Positions 17,911 through 25,452 of a stretch of DNA of 54,835 bases are shown piece after piece. The position numbers and the translations under genes were made by a program. Origin of the DNA: Acidobacteriota bacterium (GTDB lineage: Bacteria; Acidobacteriota; Terriglobia; Acidiferrales; UBA7541); the NCBI GenBank assembly GCA_003225315.1, contig QHZD01000036.1, forward strand, positions 1-54,835, in the 5' to 3' direction. Under the pieces are notes generated by a model. The model did not search any database. It worked only from the letters and a program-made list of their open reading frames with translations, and had not been told where the DNA came from. How positions within the stretch are numbered: position 1 is the first letter of the stretch; each line of letters begins with the position of its first letter.

Positions 17911-20538
17911 TCAATCCTTGCCTTCCACGATGGGCTGGTTGACCGGGACGCGGCCCTCCATCGATTGGCGTACCGCGTGCGTGGCACGCTTAAAGTGCCC
18001 GGAGACGAGTTGCGCCGATGATTTCTCAACTTTTCTGTCCGGAATTGCGCGGAGTGCCAATGCCATGGCGGTTTCACACTCCTGTAGGACAGACAGGCCA
18101 AGCAGTAGGCCCATCGTCGCCACCGCCGCGCAGGCAGTCCATGCGCGGGCGGTGCCCGCTCCAACTGAAATCGCAATCAATGTGGATAACACTACAAGGC
18201 CGATCTCCGAGCATTTCGGTGACACTCTCCACCGCACAAGTTGTCGTCCCTGCCCGTGCTCTTCAGCAACCATCCCTAAACGCGCTGATCCCAGAAGTCC
18301 GCTGCGGATCTCTAAATCCCAGTTATCGAAGTCTCCGCCCCTGCGGACGACAACGCCAAGTTGCTTCAGAGCAGATTCAACTTCTTCAAGCCGATCTTGT
18401 GCTGCGTGCCAGACCTCGCTCCAAAGAACAATGGAATTCGCTCGCGGCAAAGAAGGACTCTCTGCTTTCACCCAGCGCCAGGGAGTAAGCCCCCAACGTA
18501 TTCTTCCCAAGAGACGAGCAAGTGGCTGCAGTAAATGGAGAAACGTGGTAACGCCTATTACACGAACCTTCTCCAAGAAGTTCCAAATCCGTCTTGAGGG
18601 ACATGCGCGGATGCCGCTGGCGACAGCATGAGCGACGGGTGCACCAAGTGCGAAGAGCGAGAGCGGCGCCGCTAGAAACAACGGCTTCCAGCTGTAACCA
18701 AGTCCGGTTAGCAAGGCGAGAAGCCCCACAATGAGAAACCACTCAGGCATTAAAATCAGACATGACAGCCATCCTGGTGTGGGCCCGTAGAGGCGCTGGA
18801 AGGGGGCAGTCCCCCAAATTCCTTGGTAGATTCGGCCTGCACGCGGAAGAATTGTAAAGAAACCGTTGCCATACACTCTTCCTGCCCAGGACACATGACC
18901 TGCCGAGTTGTATTTCTCGGGCCACTTTTTCTCCAGCAGAGCTTCGGCTCGGCCATACCCCCTCTGTTGATTCAAATACGTTCGAACCGAATTGCGACGG
19001 TGGTGCCATACGACAGCCGCTGGGCTGAATCCCAACTTCCAGTTTCGTTTCTGGAAGCTCCAGCAGACGTCCACATCATCGCCCGCCACGCGAAAACGTT
19101 CGTCGAAGCCACCAATTTCAAGCAGCGCGGACTTCCGATACGCCATATTGCAGCCCGGAATGTGCTCTGCCTCGCGATCTGTCAACATCACGTGGATGGG
19201 CCCGCCCGGTGAATTTGCTACGCAATCTGCGACCCAGCCATCGCCGCAAGGAGGAAGATTCGGACCGCCGACACCAACAAAGTCACTGTGAAGAAATACA
19301 GCCGCGAGGTACTTCAGCCAATCTGGGTCAGGATAGGCGTCATCGTCGATATAGGCCACGATTTCGCCAGTCGCTGCGAAAAGCCCCGTATTGCGCGCGT
19401 TGCCGAGGCCTGAATTCGGAGTGCGAATTAAGCGGAACCCGAAATCTCGCGCACAATCGGTGAATCGATCGGTCGAGCCATCATCGACCACAATGACTTC
19501 GTAGTTCGGATAGTCGATCTTCTCCAAGTGGCGGAAGCACTCTAGAAGCCATTTGCGGTTTCCGTTGTACGTACACATGATCACGGAGATCCGCGGCCAA
19601 TTCGTCTTGGGGGGAAAGGGAACCTGGGCGAAGACACGTCGCATGACGTCTAGAGCTAACTTTGGGCTTCGGTCACGGCGCGTCAGCCCAAAATCCCAGT
19701 CTTCGATTTCGTATCCGCCTCGATGCCATTCATCCGTCCAGGAAAAGACAAATGCTCCAGCGCAGCCGCCGACGAAAGCACTCCGAACTTGCCATTCAAG
19801 CGAATCAGCTTGCGCCTTTTCACCGTTTCGTCGGCTGTCTAGACCGATCTCCGCCAACAGCAATGGGCGGTCCCCAGCAAGCGTTTGTAAGCGTGCAAGG
19901 TAGGCCTCGAATGCATCTCGCGATTCGAGATACACGTTGAAACAAAAAAAATCGAGAAAAGGGAGTTCCAGGAATTCGGTTGTCGGAAAATTTACATAAG
20001 TGACGAGCCCCTCGGGGTCTTCAGCCTTTACCACCCGATAGAGCTTTTCTATAAATCTCTCGACTCGCCTGCCCCCAAGCCAGCGCACAATTCCAGCAGG
20101 AATTTCATTGGCCACCGCATAGCACATTACGGCCGGATGACCAGCACACTTCCTTACAGCCTCGCGGACCCGCGCTTCAATTGCTCGCACAGTGCGCGAA
20201 TCATCCAGGAATGTGACGTGTTGTTCCCAAGGCAGTCCGACCATGACTCGCAGGTTGGCGCGTTGCGCCGCATCCAAGAACCAACGAGGCGGGACATTGT
20301 AGGTCCGGATGGCGTTGATTCCTGCCGCAACCATGGCTTCGAAGTCCTGGGCTACCCGTGCTGGGTTAGGATATTCGGCGCCGTCTTGGCTGGGGCGAAA
20401 GGGGCCATACGTAACACCCCGGACATAAAGCTTTTCTTCGCCAATGAAGAGGAATTTTCCCCGCACTTGGGGACGCGGCAAAGTCCGAAGACTGGGAGCG
20501 GGCCTGCCCTCTAGGGCTGGAGCTGCTGGGCTGCTCAA
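17911..20538 (-). CDS. glycoside hydrolase-GT2 glycosyltransferase fusion
   Basis: About 875 residues from a TTG at 20538 (GAGAGG lies about 11 bp upstream). Residues about 25-310 form a TIM-barrel glycoside hydrolase-like domain (GH2/GH5 clan): AVANEIPAG holds the acid/base Glu and LLLAEIGLDS the nucleophile Glu, and a barrel-end FVFSWTDEWHRGGYEIEDWDFGL follows. Residues about 325-580 are a GT2 domain: ISVIMCTYN, VDDGSTD, AYIDDDAYPDPDW and a GFDERFRVAGDDVDVCW acceptor site. Hydrophobic segments follow (MPEWFLIVGLLALLTGLGY and others), then a small soluble C-terminal part and a last hydrophobic hairpin. It is the first large gene of the operon. Joining a hydrolase-like barrel to a polymerising-type transferase suggests combined synthesis and trimming or transglycosylation. 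Confidence 0.82.
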   Translation of the reverse strand: MSSPAAPALEGRPAPSLRTLPRPQVRGKFLFIGEEKLYVRGVTYGPFRPSQDGAEYPNPARVAQDFEAMVAAGINAIRTYNVPPRWFLDAAQRANLRVMVGLPWEQHVTFLDDSRTVRAIEARVREAVRKCAGHPAVMCYAVANEIPAGIVRWLGGRRVERFIEKLYRVVKAEDPEGLVTYVNFPTTEFLELPFLDFFCFNVYLESRDAFEAYLARLQTLAGDRPLLLAEIGLDSRRNGEKAQADSLEWQVRSAFVGGCAGAFVFSWTDEWHRGGYEIEDWDFGLTRRDRSPKLALDVMRRVFAQVPFPPKTNWPRISVIMCTYNGNRKWLLECFRHLEKIDYPNYEVIVVDDGSTDRFTDCARDFGFRLIRTPNSGLGNARNTGLFAATGEIVAYIDDDAYPDPDWLKYLAAVFLHSDFVGVGGPNLPPCGDGWVADCVANSPGGPIHVMLTDREAEHIPGCNMAYRKSALLEIGGFDERFRVAGDDVDVCWSFQKRNWKLGFSPAAVVWHHRRNSVRTYLNQQRGYGRAEALLEKKWPEKYNSAGHVSWAGRVYGNGFFTILPRAGRIYQGIWGTAPFQRLYGPTPGWLSCLILMPEWFLIVGLLALLTGLGYSWKPLFLAAPLSLFALGAPVAHAVASGIRACPSRRIWNFLEKVRVIGVTTFLHLLQPLARLLGRIRWGLTPWRWVKAESPSLPRANSIVLWSEVWHAAQDRLEEVESALKQLGVVVRRGGDFDNWDLEIRSGLLGSARLGMVAEEHGQGRQLVRWRVSPKCSEIGLVVLSTLIAISVGAGTARAWTACAAVATMGLLLGLSVLQECETAMALALRAIPDRKVEKSSAQLVSGHFKRATHAVRQSMEGRVPVNQPIVEGKD

Positions 20539-20588
20539 AGGAGTTCTCGCCTCTCGTGAATTGTTCCTACAGCAAATTAGCCGGTAGC

Positions 20589-20804
20589 TTAAATCGCACT
20601 CGCCGCCGCCCGTTGGGTGGGAAAATAATCCGGGGACTGGCGAGCTATCTGCTCGGTCGACGGAATGAATGCATCCCAACTCACGCCGTATGTGTGCCCG
20701 CGACTCAGGTCATCTAAAAACGACCGAGGGGAAGCCGGCGGCAACAAGCGCTCTGGCTGCATGACTGCTGATGTATCAGGCTCCGCCAGTCTAGCTACGC
20801 TCAT
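20589..20804 (-). CDS. 71-residue protein opening the operon
   Basis: I do not recognise this protein. It begins at ATG 20804 behind a strong Shine-Dalgarno (GGAGAAAGG), and is the first frame after promoter copy B (predicted start of transcription near 20910). It has no signal peptide or membrane segment; the middle, with SFLDDLSRGHTYGVSWDAFIPS, looks folded or conserved rather than random. It ends 50 bp before the TTG start of the hydrolase-transferase fusion. It could be a precursor peptide, a small regulatory or leader protein, or the remnant of a larger gene. Confidence 0.5.
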   Translation of the reverse strand: MSVARLAEPDTSAVMQPERLLPPASPRSFLDDLSRGHTYGVSWDAFIPSTEQIARQSPDYFPTQRAAASAI

Positions 20805-20903
20805 CCTTTCTCCGTTAGAAGAGAACCTGCGCCGTGTCCTTATCTGTGGCGCAAGTCGCCATGACCTTTAATGCCAAAATCGAGTCACTCACCGTGTCGC
20901 GGT

Positions 20904-20981
20904 TCATACCGCATTCACACGGTATTAATGCACAAGGGCTGCGTCAATTAGCTGACGGACTAACCGGGACGGTTAGTACTA
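20904..20981 (-). promoter_or_regulatory. cluster-edge promoter element, copy B
   Basis: On the minus strand: palindrome ACTAACC-N5-GGTTAGT (20959-20977), -35 TTGACG (20947-20942), 17-bp spacer, -10-like TACCGT (20924-20919). It is the inverted copy of the element at 2062-2139, with about 65 of 78 positions identical by hand alignment. It reads into the 71-residue protein and the 17-kb minus-strand operon. The leader between the predicted start and ATG 20804 is about 100 nt. Confidence 0.75.
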
Positions 20982-21095
20982 CGCCACGAGGAGAGTCGGG
21001 AGAAGATCGCAGGAATCGTCAATTCAGACAAGGTATTGCAAACCGGCCGGGTAAGGCGTGCTGCATCCAACAGATCGTCGATTTGGAGGAGAATC

Positions 21096-21320
21096 GTCGA
21101 TCTGCGGCTGCTGCTTTGGCATCGGCATCAGCTCCCGAGCACAGTTAGAGGGGCTGGTCGTGGTCCTAGGCTAGGCGGCCGGAAAGAGTTATTGGAGCTG
21201 CCGGACCAACTGGATCCAAAGATTGCGGAGTTAACTACAGTAGTCGAGCAAGAAGCCAATCAACGGTCCGAAGCGGTGCGGTCGAGATGCTGGTCGCATC
21301 AAACCGCACTCTCTGTTGTA
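21096..21320 (+). pseudogene. IS110-family transposase remnant
   Basis: In one frame the sequence reads VDLRLLLWHRHQL, then after a short gap RKELLELPDQLDPKIAELTTVVEQEANQRSEAV and HQTALSVV. This follows the order of the central and C-terminal part of IS110/IS116-type transposases (DLRxLLWHRHKL, then RxELLxLLDxLxPxIAELDxxVEQEAxxRPEVxRLMTHPGVGPxTAL). About 35-40 residues between the two blocks are missing, and both the N-terminal DEDD part and the C-terminal end are gone. No terminal repeats are visible. It lies between promoter copy B and the NicO transporter gene. Confidence 0.5.
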
Positions 21321-21324
21321 GAAT

Positions 21325-22134
21325 TTGATGATGCAGATCACGCTGTTTTCCATCATCGCGCTCGGCTTTTTTCTTGGGATGCGCCATGCGACGGACCCGG
21401 ACCACGTTATTGCCGTAACGACGATTGTGAGCCGCCAGCGAAACGTCCGCTATGCGGCTTTGATTGGGTTATTGTGGGGTCTTGGTCACACGATCACGAT
21501 TTTCGTCGTGGGCTCGGCCATCATCTTATTCGGTCTCGTGATTCCGCCAAGACTTGGTCTCACCATGGAATTGTCCGTTGGCCTCATGTTAATTCTTCTC
21601 GGAATTCTGAGTCTTTCCGGCATCACGCGCTGGATTACAGAAACATTCACGCCCTTGCGGTCGGGACAGGACACCCACTCTCACGGACACGGGGACTACA
21701 TTCACAGTCATGCGCGCGGCCACACGACAGGGAAACACGGTTATTCTGAGGATGCAACACCCGTAGGCTGGATGGACCGTACTCTTGGCAGTATGGATTT
21801 CTACCAGGTCCTGCGTCCTTTGGTCGTGGGCGTCGTTCATGGTCTTGCTGGATCGGCAGCCATTGCCTTGTTGGTGCTCACAACCATTCGCGTTCCCGGA
21901 TGGGCAGTCTTATATCTCCTTGTATTCGGGATTGGCACGCTGGGGGGAATGATGCTAATCACGGCGGCGATTGCCGTCCCCTTCACGTTTTCCGAAAATC
22001 GTTTTGCTCGCCTCCATCGTGGCCTCGGACTGGCCTCCGGACTGGTAAGCCTGATCTTTGGTCTGTTCATTGTCTATCAAATGGGCTTCGTAAACGGGCT
22101 CTTCGCCCAAACTCCCAAGTGGGTCCCCCGTTGA
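21325..22134 (+). CDS. NicO/NiCoT-like nickel-cobalt transporter
   Basis: A 269-residue membrane protein with about six helices. Near the N-terminus is GMRHATDPDHVIAV, which contains the HxxxxDH metal-transport motif of this superfamily. A histidine-rich loop (THSHGHGDYIHSHARGHTTGKHG) in the middle is typical of RcnA/NicO-type Ni/Co transporters. A second family box, GVVHGLAGSAAIALL, follows. Import and export members look alike, so direction is not decided here. It stands alone between the transposase remnant and a secreted protein. No cobalamin riboswitch was recognised upstream. Confidence 0.82.
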   Translation: MMMQITLFSIIALGFFLGMRHATDPDHVIAVTTIVSRQRNVRYAALIGLLWGLGHTITIFVVGSAIILFGLVIPPRLGLTMELSVGLMLILLGILSLSGITRWITETFTPLRSGQDTHSHGHGDYIHSHARGHTTGKHGYSEDATPVGWMDRTLGSMDFYQVLRPLVVGVVHGLAGSAAIALLVLTTIRVPGWAVLYLLVFGIGTLGGMMLITAAIAVPFTFSENRFARLHRGLGLASGLVSLIFGLFIVYQMGFVNGLFAQTPKWVPR

Positions 22135-22225
22135 ACCTCTGAGCGCACAGACCACGAAACCTTTGTTTGATGCATCGAATCTTCTAGTACTGTAGAGACT
22201 GTATGAGAGTGAGGAGCCCCAGAGA

Positions 22226-23143
22226 ATGATTGGCGCCGCCATAGCAGGGTTGAAGCGCATGAAAATGGGAGTGAAAGCGCTTTTGATGGTTGCATGTGCC
22301 TTGCTCGCGGTGCCTTTGGCTGCCCAGCAACGAGGGCCGTTGCCGCCACCGCCTCCGGGGACTGTCGTTCCTTCGAGTGTGTCTTCGGATTCAGCCAAGA
22401 CGAATGCTTCCCGCCAGGAGACGTCTTCGCACATCACTAACGAGCCGCCAGCGATTCCTGTCGAACAAATCATCCAGAAATTTACGCAACACGAAGAGGA
22501 CTTTCGCAAGGAGCGCGATAACTATACGTATACGCAAATCTTCGTATTTCAAACGATCGATGAGGATGGCCGCCCGGACGGGGAGTACCGCTTGAGCAGC
22601 GACATTCTATTTACGCCTGCAGGGAAGCGCTACGAAAGAGTTGTCGATGCTCCGGCCCCTACTTTGAGCCGCATTTCTATGTCGCAGCAGGACTTCGACG
22701 ATATCGAGAAAGTGTGGCCGCTCGTTCTAACGCCGGACGAATTGCCCAAATACGATGTCAAATATGTGGGCCGGGAGCAGGTCGATGAGGTTGGCACGTA
22801 TGTTTTCGACATAGCGCCAAAAAAACTGGAGAAGAGCCTGCGGTATCTTCAAGGTCGCATCTGGGTAGAGGACAGGGATTTTCAGATTGTCAAGACTAGG
22901 GGAAAAGCGACGGGCTTGCTGAAGAAAAAGGAAGACCAGGCTTTTCCGACGTTTGAGACCTTTCGGGAAAATATCGAAGGTCACTACTGGTTTCCCACCT
23001 ATACGCGGGCCGACGACGTCCTGCGCTTCAAGTCCGGCCAGGATGTGCATATCCGTTTGTCGGTTCGATACCAGAACTACAAGCGGTTCGGCTCCACCAT
23101 CAAAATCGGGAAGGCCACGCAGGTGGACCCGGAGAAGCCGTAA
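22226..23143 (+). CDS. secreted protein of unknown function
   Basis: A 305-residue protein. GAGGAG lies 9-14 bp before ATG 22226; an internal ATG (22259, MKMGVKALLMVACALL) would give a cleaner signal peptide, with cleavage after AAQQ. A proline-rich linker (LPPPPPGTVVP) follows. The mature part is beta-rich, with pairs such as GTYVFDIAPKKLEKSLRYLQGRIWVEDRDFQIVK, which resembles outer-membrane lipoprotein-sorting (LolA/LolB-like) folds. I do not recognise a specific family. A periplasmic or outer-membrane role is likely from the signal peptide only. Confidence 0.7.
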   Translation: MIGAAIAGLKRMKMGVKALLMVACALLAVPLAAQQRGPLPPPPPGTVVPSSVSSDSAKTNASRQETSSHITNEPPAIPVEQIIQKFTQHEEDFRKERDNYTYTQIFVFQTIDEDGRPDGEYRLSSDILFTPAGKRYERVVDAPAPTLSRISMSQQDFDDIEKVWPLVLTPDELPKYDVKYVGREQVDEVGTYVFDIAPKKLEKSLRYLQGRIWVEDRDFQIVKTRGKATGLLKKKEDQAFPTFETFRENIEGHYWFPTYTRADDVLRFKSGQDVHIRLSVRYQNYKRFGSTIKIGKATQVDPEKP

Positions 23144-23165
23144 CAAGCTCAGGTTCAGCTTCGCG

Positions 23166-23540
23166 TTAGCGCCTGCTAAGCCAGACCAGCGCGACACCCA
23201 CGCAAACAATCAGGACCCCGACCCAGCGCTGCATACTGATGCGTTCGTGCAAGAACAACATTGCGCCCACAGCGCCAGCCGCGTAGCTCAGGGCCGTCAC
23301 GGGAACGACGAAGCTCACGTTTTCGATCGAGAGCATCGCCAGAAGAGAGAAGAAAGCCAGAGTCATCATCGAAATACCAACCCACATCCAGCCCACGCGC
23401 ATCGCGCGAAAAACAAAACAGACCAGCGCAGTTGGCCGGAAGTCGTGAACTTCGCCGATTACTTTCATGGCCCGCGAGACACATAGCTCACCGCCCGTTC
23501 CTGCCACAACAATCACAAAAAGGAAAGTGAACTCAAGCAA
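23166..23540 (-). CDS. half-size EamA/DMT-family transporter, subunit 2
   Basis: About 124 residues with four hydrophobic helices and the ending FLHERISMQRWVGVLIVCVGVALVW, typical of EamA/SMR-like proteins. The likely start is TTG 23540, two bases after the stop of the upstream partner; the longer upstream reading would run through the partner in another frame. The pair of 4-helix proteins resembles ArnE/ArnF, which together flip aminoarabinosyl-lipid carriers. Because an HpnI-type lipid glycosyltransferase is divergent to it, a sugar-lipid flippase is a reasonable guess. Confidence 0.72.
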   Translation of the reverse strand: MLEFTFLFVIVVAGTGGELCVSRAMKVIGEVHDFRPTALVCFVFRAMRVGWMWVGISMMTLAFFSLLAMLSIENVSFVVPVTALSYAAGAVGAMLFLHERISMQRWVGVLIVCVGVALVWLSRR

Positions 23541-23542
23541 GT

Positions 23543-23959
23543 TTACAGTTTCTCCGTCGTTCGCGGATGCGTGTGCCCCACAATAAAGACGCCCACGCAG
23601 ATCACAAATATACCCATCCATCGCAGCGGAGGAACGGCTTCTCCGAGAAGAAAATAACCCAGCATTGCGACGACCGCGTACGAAAACGAAGAAGCTGGCT
23701 GAACGTAGCTGTAGTCCGCCCAGGTGAGAACAAGCATGTAGGCCACAAAAAAGGTGAGCAAGCAGCCGATCCCCAGCCAAATGTACCCTGATGTCATTAT
23801 GCTACCCAGGACATGAAGAATCTCGCCCGGCGCCCAGTTTTTGGCGGAACCGACTCCCTTCATGCCCTTGCTGAGCAAAACATTGCCCAGGGGAGCAAAC
23901 AGGACCATGAAGAAAATGAAAATGTAAGTTTTCAAGTGCAGGCCCGGGGAATCTTTCAT
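23543..23959 (-). CDS. half-size EamA/DMT-family transporter, subunit 1
   Basis: 138 residues, four predicted helices (TYIFIFFMVLFAPLGNVLLSKGM; IWLGIGCLLTFFVAYMLVLTWAD; SFSYAVVAMLGYFLLGE; WMGIFVICVGVFIVG). The pattern LLGEAVPPLRWMGIFVI is the EamA end box. Length and topology fit a heterodimeric small transporter such as ArnE/ArnF and not a 10-helix single-chain EamA. It is the first gene of a two-gene unit, divergent from the HpnI-type gene with a 227-bp gap between the starts. Confidence 0.75.
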   Translation of the reverse strand: MKDSPGLHLKTYIFIFFMVLFAPLGNVLLSKGMKGVGSAKNWAPGEILHVLGSIMTSGYIWLGIGCLLTFFVAYMLVLTWADYSYVQPASSFSYAVVAMLGYFLLGEAVPPLRWMGIFVICVGVFIVGHTHPRTTEKL

Positions 23960-24090
23960 ACGCTCCTTGCTTCGGCTTTTGCGTTACGGTCGATCGCGCG
24001 GCCCGCTGTCGGCGCCAAGAATCCACCAATCGCTCGAAAATTATCTTACAGGATGTCTCGCCGGGGCCAAAGCTGTGGGCAGCGAAATAT

Positions 24091-24119
24091 TTCACATTTT
24101 GATATGCTTTTCATATAGA
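24091..24119 (+). promoter_or_regulatory. sigma70-type promoter of the HpnI-like gene
   Basis: TTCACA (24091-24096), a 17-bp spacer and TATAGA (24114-24119) lie about 68 bp before ATG 24187. A small inverted repeat ATATG/CATAT overlaps the spacer and -10. The gene start itself has GAGG 5-8 bp upstream. Confidence 0.55.
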
Positions 24120-24186
24120 AGCAGTCAGTGTTGGTGCGCCTTACCATCGAGGACCAGCGTGGCACAATCCTAGCTCGCGAGGTGCA

Positions 24187-25362
24187 ATGATTTCGAAAGT
24201 TGCCGATTACCTGTTTCTTACGTTAGCCGCCGCGCCCTTCATCTACTACGTGCTCGTCCTGTACAGTTCTTGGCTCTTCTTTCGGCGTTCGAGGAATGGT
24301 ACGTCGAAGAACCTGGACTTTACTCCACCCGTGAGCAACTTGAAGCCTGTCCGCGGCCTCGATCCGGAAGCTTACGAAAATTTCGCCAGCTATTGCCGCC
24401 AGGATTACCCGGATTACGAACTGATTTTCTGCGTCGGGGATGAAAACGACGCTTCCGTTCCCCTTCTCCAGAAGCTTATGCGCGACTTTCCCCAGCGCCA
24501 GATTCGAATCCTCTATGGCTCGGGGCGCAACGCCATCAACGATAAAGTGGCCAAACTGGTGCGCATGGTGAACGAAGCTCGCAACGAAGTGCTGGTTATC
24601 AACGACAGCGACGTTCGCGTCGAGCCGGATTATTTGCGAACCGTGGTAGCCCCGCTCCGCAACGCAAAAGTGGGCGGCGTGACCTGCCTGTATGTTTCCA
24701 CTCAGGACAAAACATTCACGCAGCATCTTCAGTCTATCGGTATGATATCCGACTTCTATCCTGGGATTCTGGTGGCCCGCCAGCTCGATGGAATCAAATT
24801 CGCTCTCGGACAGACAATCGTCACGACTCGTTCCCATCTCGCAGGATTCGGCGGCTACGAAGCCATCGAGAATCGTCCCGCCGATGATCTTCTCGTTGGC
24901 CGGTTGATTGCGGAGCAGGGCTTTGAAGTCGAGCTGCTTCCTTACGCCGTCAAGACCGTCCCAGATTACGATTCGATGAAAGCTCTCTTCATCAAGCGGC
25001 TTCGCTGGATGACCGTAATGCGCCACATGCGTCCCTGGGGACACTTGGGTCTGGCTTTTACTCAAGGATTGCCGTGGTCTCTGGCTGTCGCGCTGACTTA
25101 TCCGGCAACAATTGGCTTCGCGTATGTGGGCGCTTATGTTTTTTCCCGCGTTTTGATCACCTGGCTGATCGGCGCTTGGGGGCTCAGGCAGAGGGGACTG
25201 TGGAAGAAGCTGCCGCTCATCGTCGTCTGGGACGCCACGGCATTCATGATTTGGCTCTTGACCTTTGGACGCAAGAGCATTCGTTGGCGCAATGTGGATT
25301 ACCGCATTCGCGAAGGGATGCTCGTGCCGGTCGTCCAGGCTCCTGTTCAAAATTCGCAATGA
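24187..25362 (+). CDS. hpnI: HpnI/ceramide-glucosyltransferase-like GT
   Basis: A 391-residue membrane glycosyltransferase (GT21/GT2 type). An N-terminal helix (YLFLTLAAAPFIYYVLVLYSSWLFF) is followed by the catalytic domain: VSNLKPVRGLDPEAYENFASYCRQDYPDYELIFCV, VINDSDVRV (DxD), RPADDLLVGRL and FIKRLRWM (the RxxRW motif). C-terminal helices complete it. In hopanoid producers HpnI adds N-acetylglucosamine to bacteriohopanetetrol. HpnK-type deacetylases then act; one ChbG/HpnK-fold enzyme is present elsewhere in the window but in another operon. A role with a different lipid acceptor is possible. Confidence 0.75.
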   Translation: MISKVADYLFLTLAAAPFIYYVLVLYSSWLFFRRSRNGTSKNLDFTPPVSNLKPVRGLDPEAYENFASYCRQDYPDYELIFCVGDENDASVPLLQKLMRDFPQRQIRILYGSGRNAINDKVAKLVRMVNEARNEVLVINDSDVRVEPDYLRTVVAPLRNAKVGGVTCLYVSTQDKTFTQHLQSIGMISDFYPGILVARQLDGIKFALGQTIVTTRSHLAGFGGYEAIENRPADDLLVGRLIAEQGFEVELLPYAVKTVPDYDSMKALFIKRLRWMTVMRHMRPWGHLGLAFTQGLPWSLAVALTYPATIGFAYVGAYVFSRVLITWLIGAWGLRQRGLWKKLPLIVVWDATAFMIWLLTFGRKSIRWRNVDYRIREGMLVPVVQAPVQNSQ

Positions 25363-25452
25363 GAAGTGGCCCGCGGTCGTGTCCGTCGTGATGGCGCAGC
25401 ATACGCGGCCGCCAGAATTGTGCGAGACTGCGGCGCATTTCCAAAGGAGCTT

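Noticed and set aside
2062-20981. Terminal inverted repeats of a giant transposon
   Set aside because: The inverted 78-bp copies could be read so, but conservation is concentrated in a palindrome and a spaced -35/-10 pair, no transposase lies inside, and no target duplication is visible. A duplicated promoter is simpler.
20820-21324. Cobalamin or nickel riboswitch before the NicO transporter
   Set aside because: No conserved riboswitch core was recognised. The space is taken by promoter copy B and the transposase remnant.
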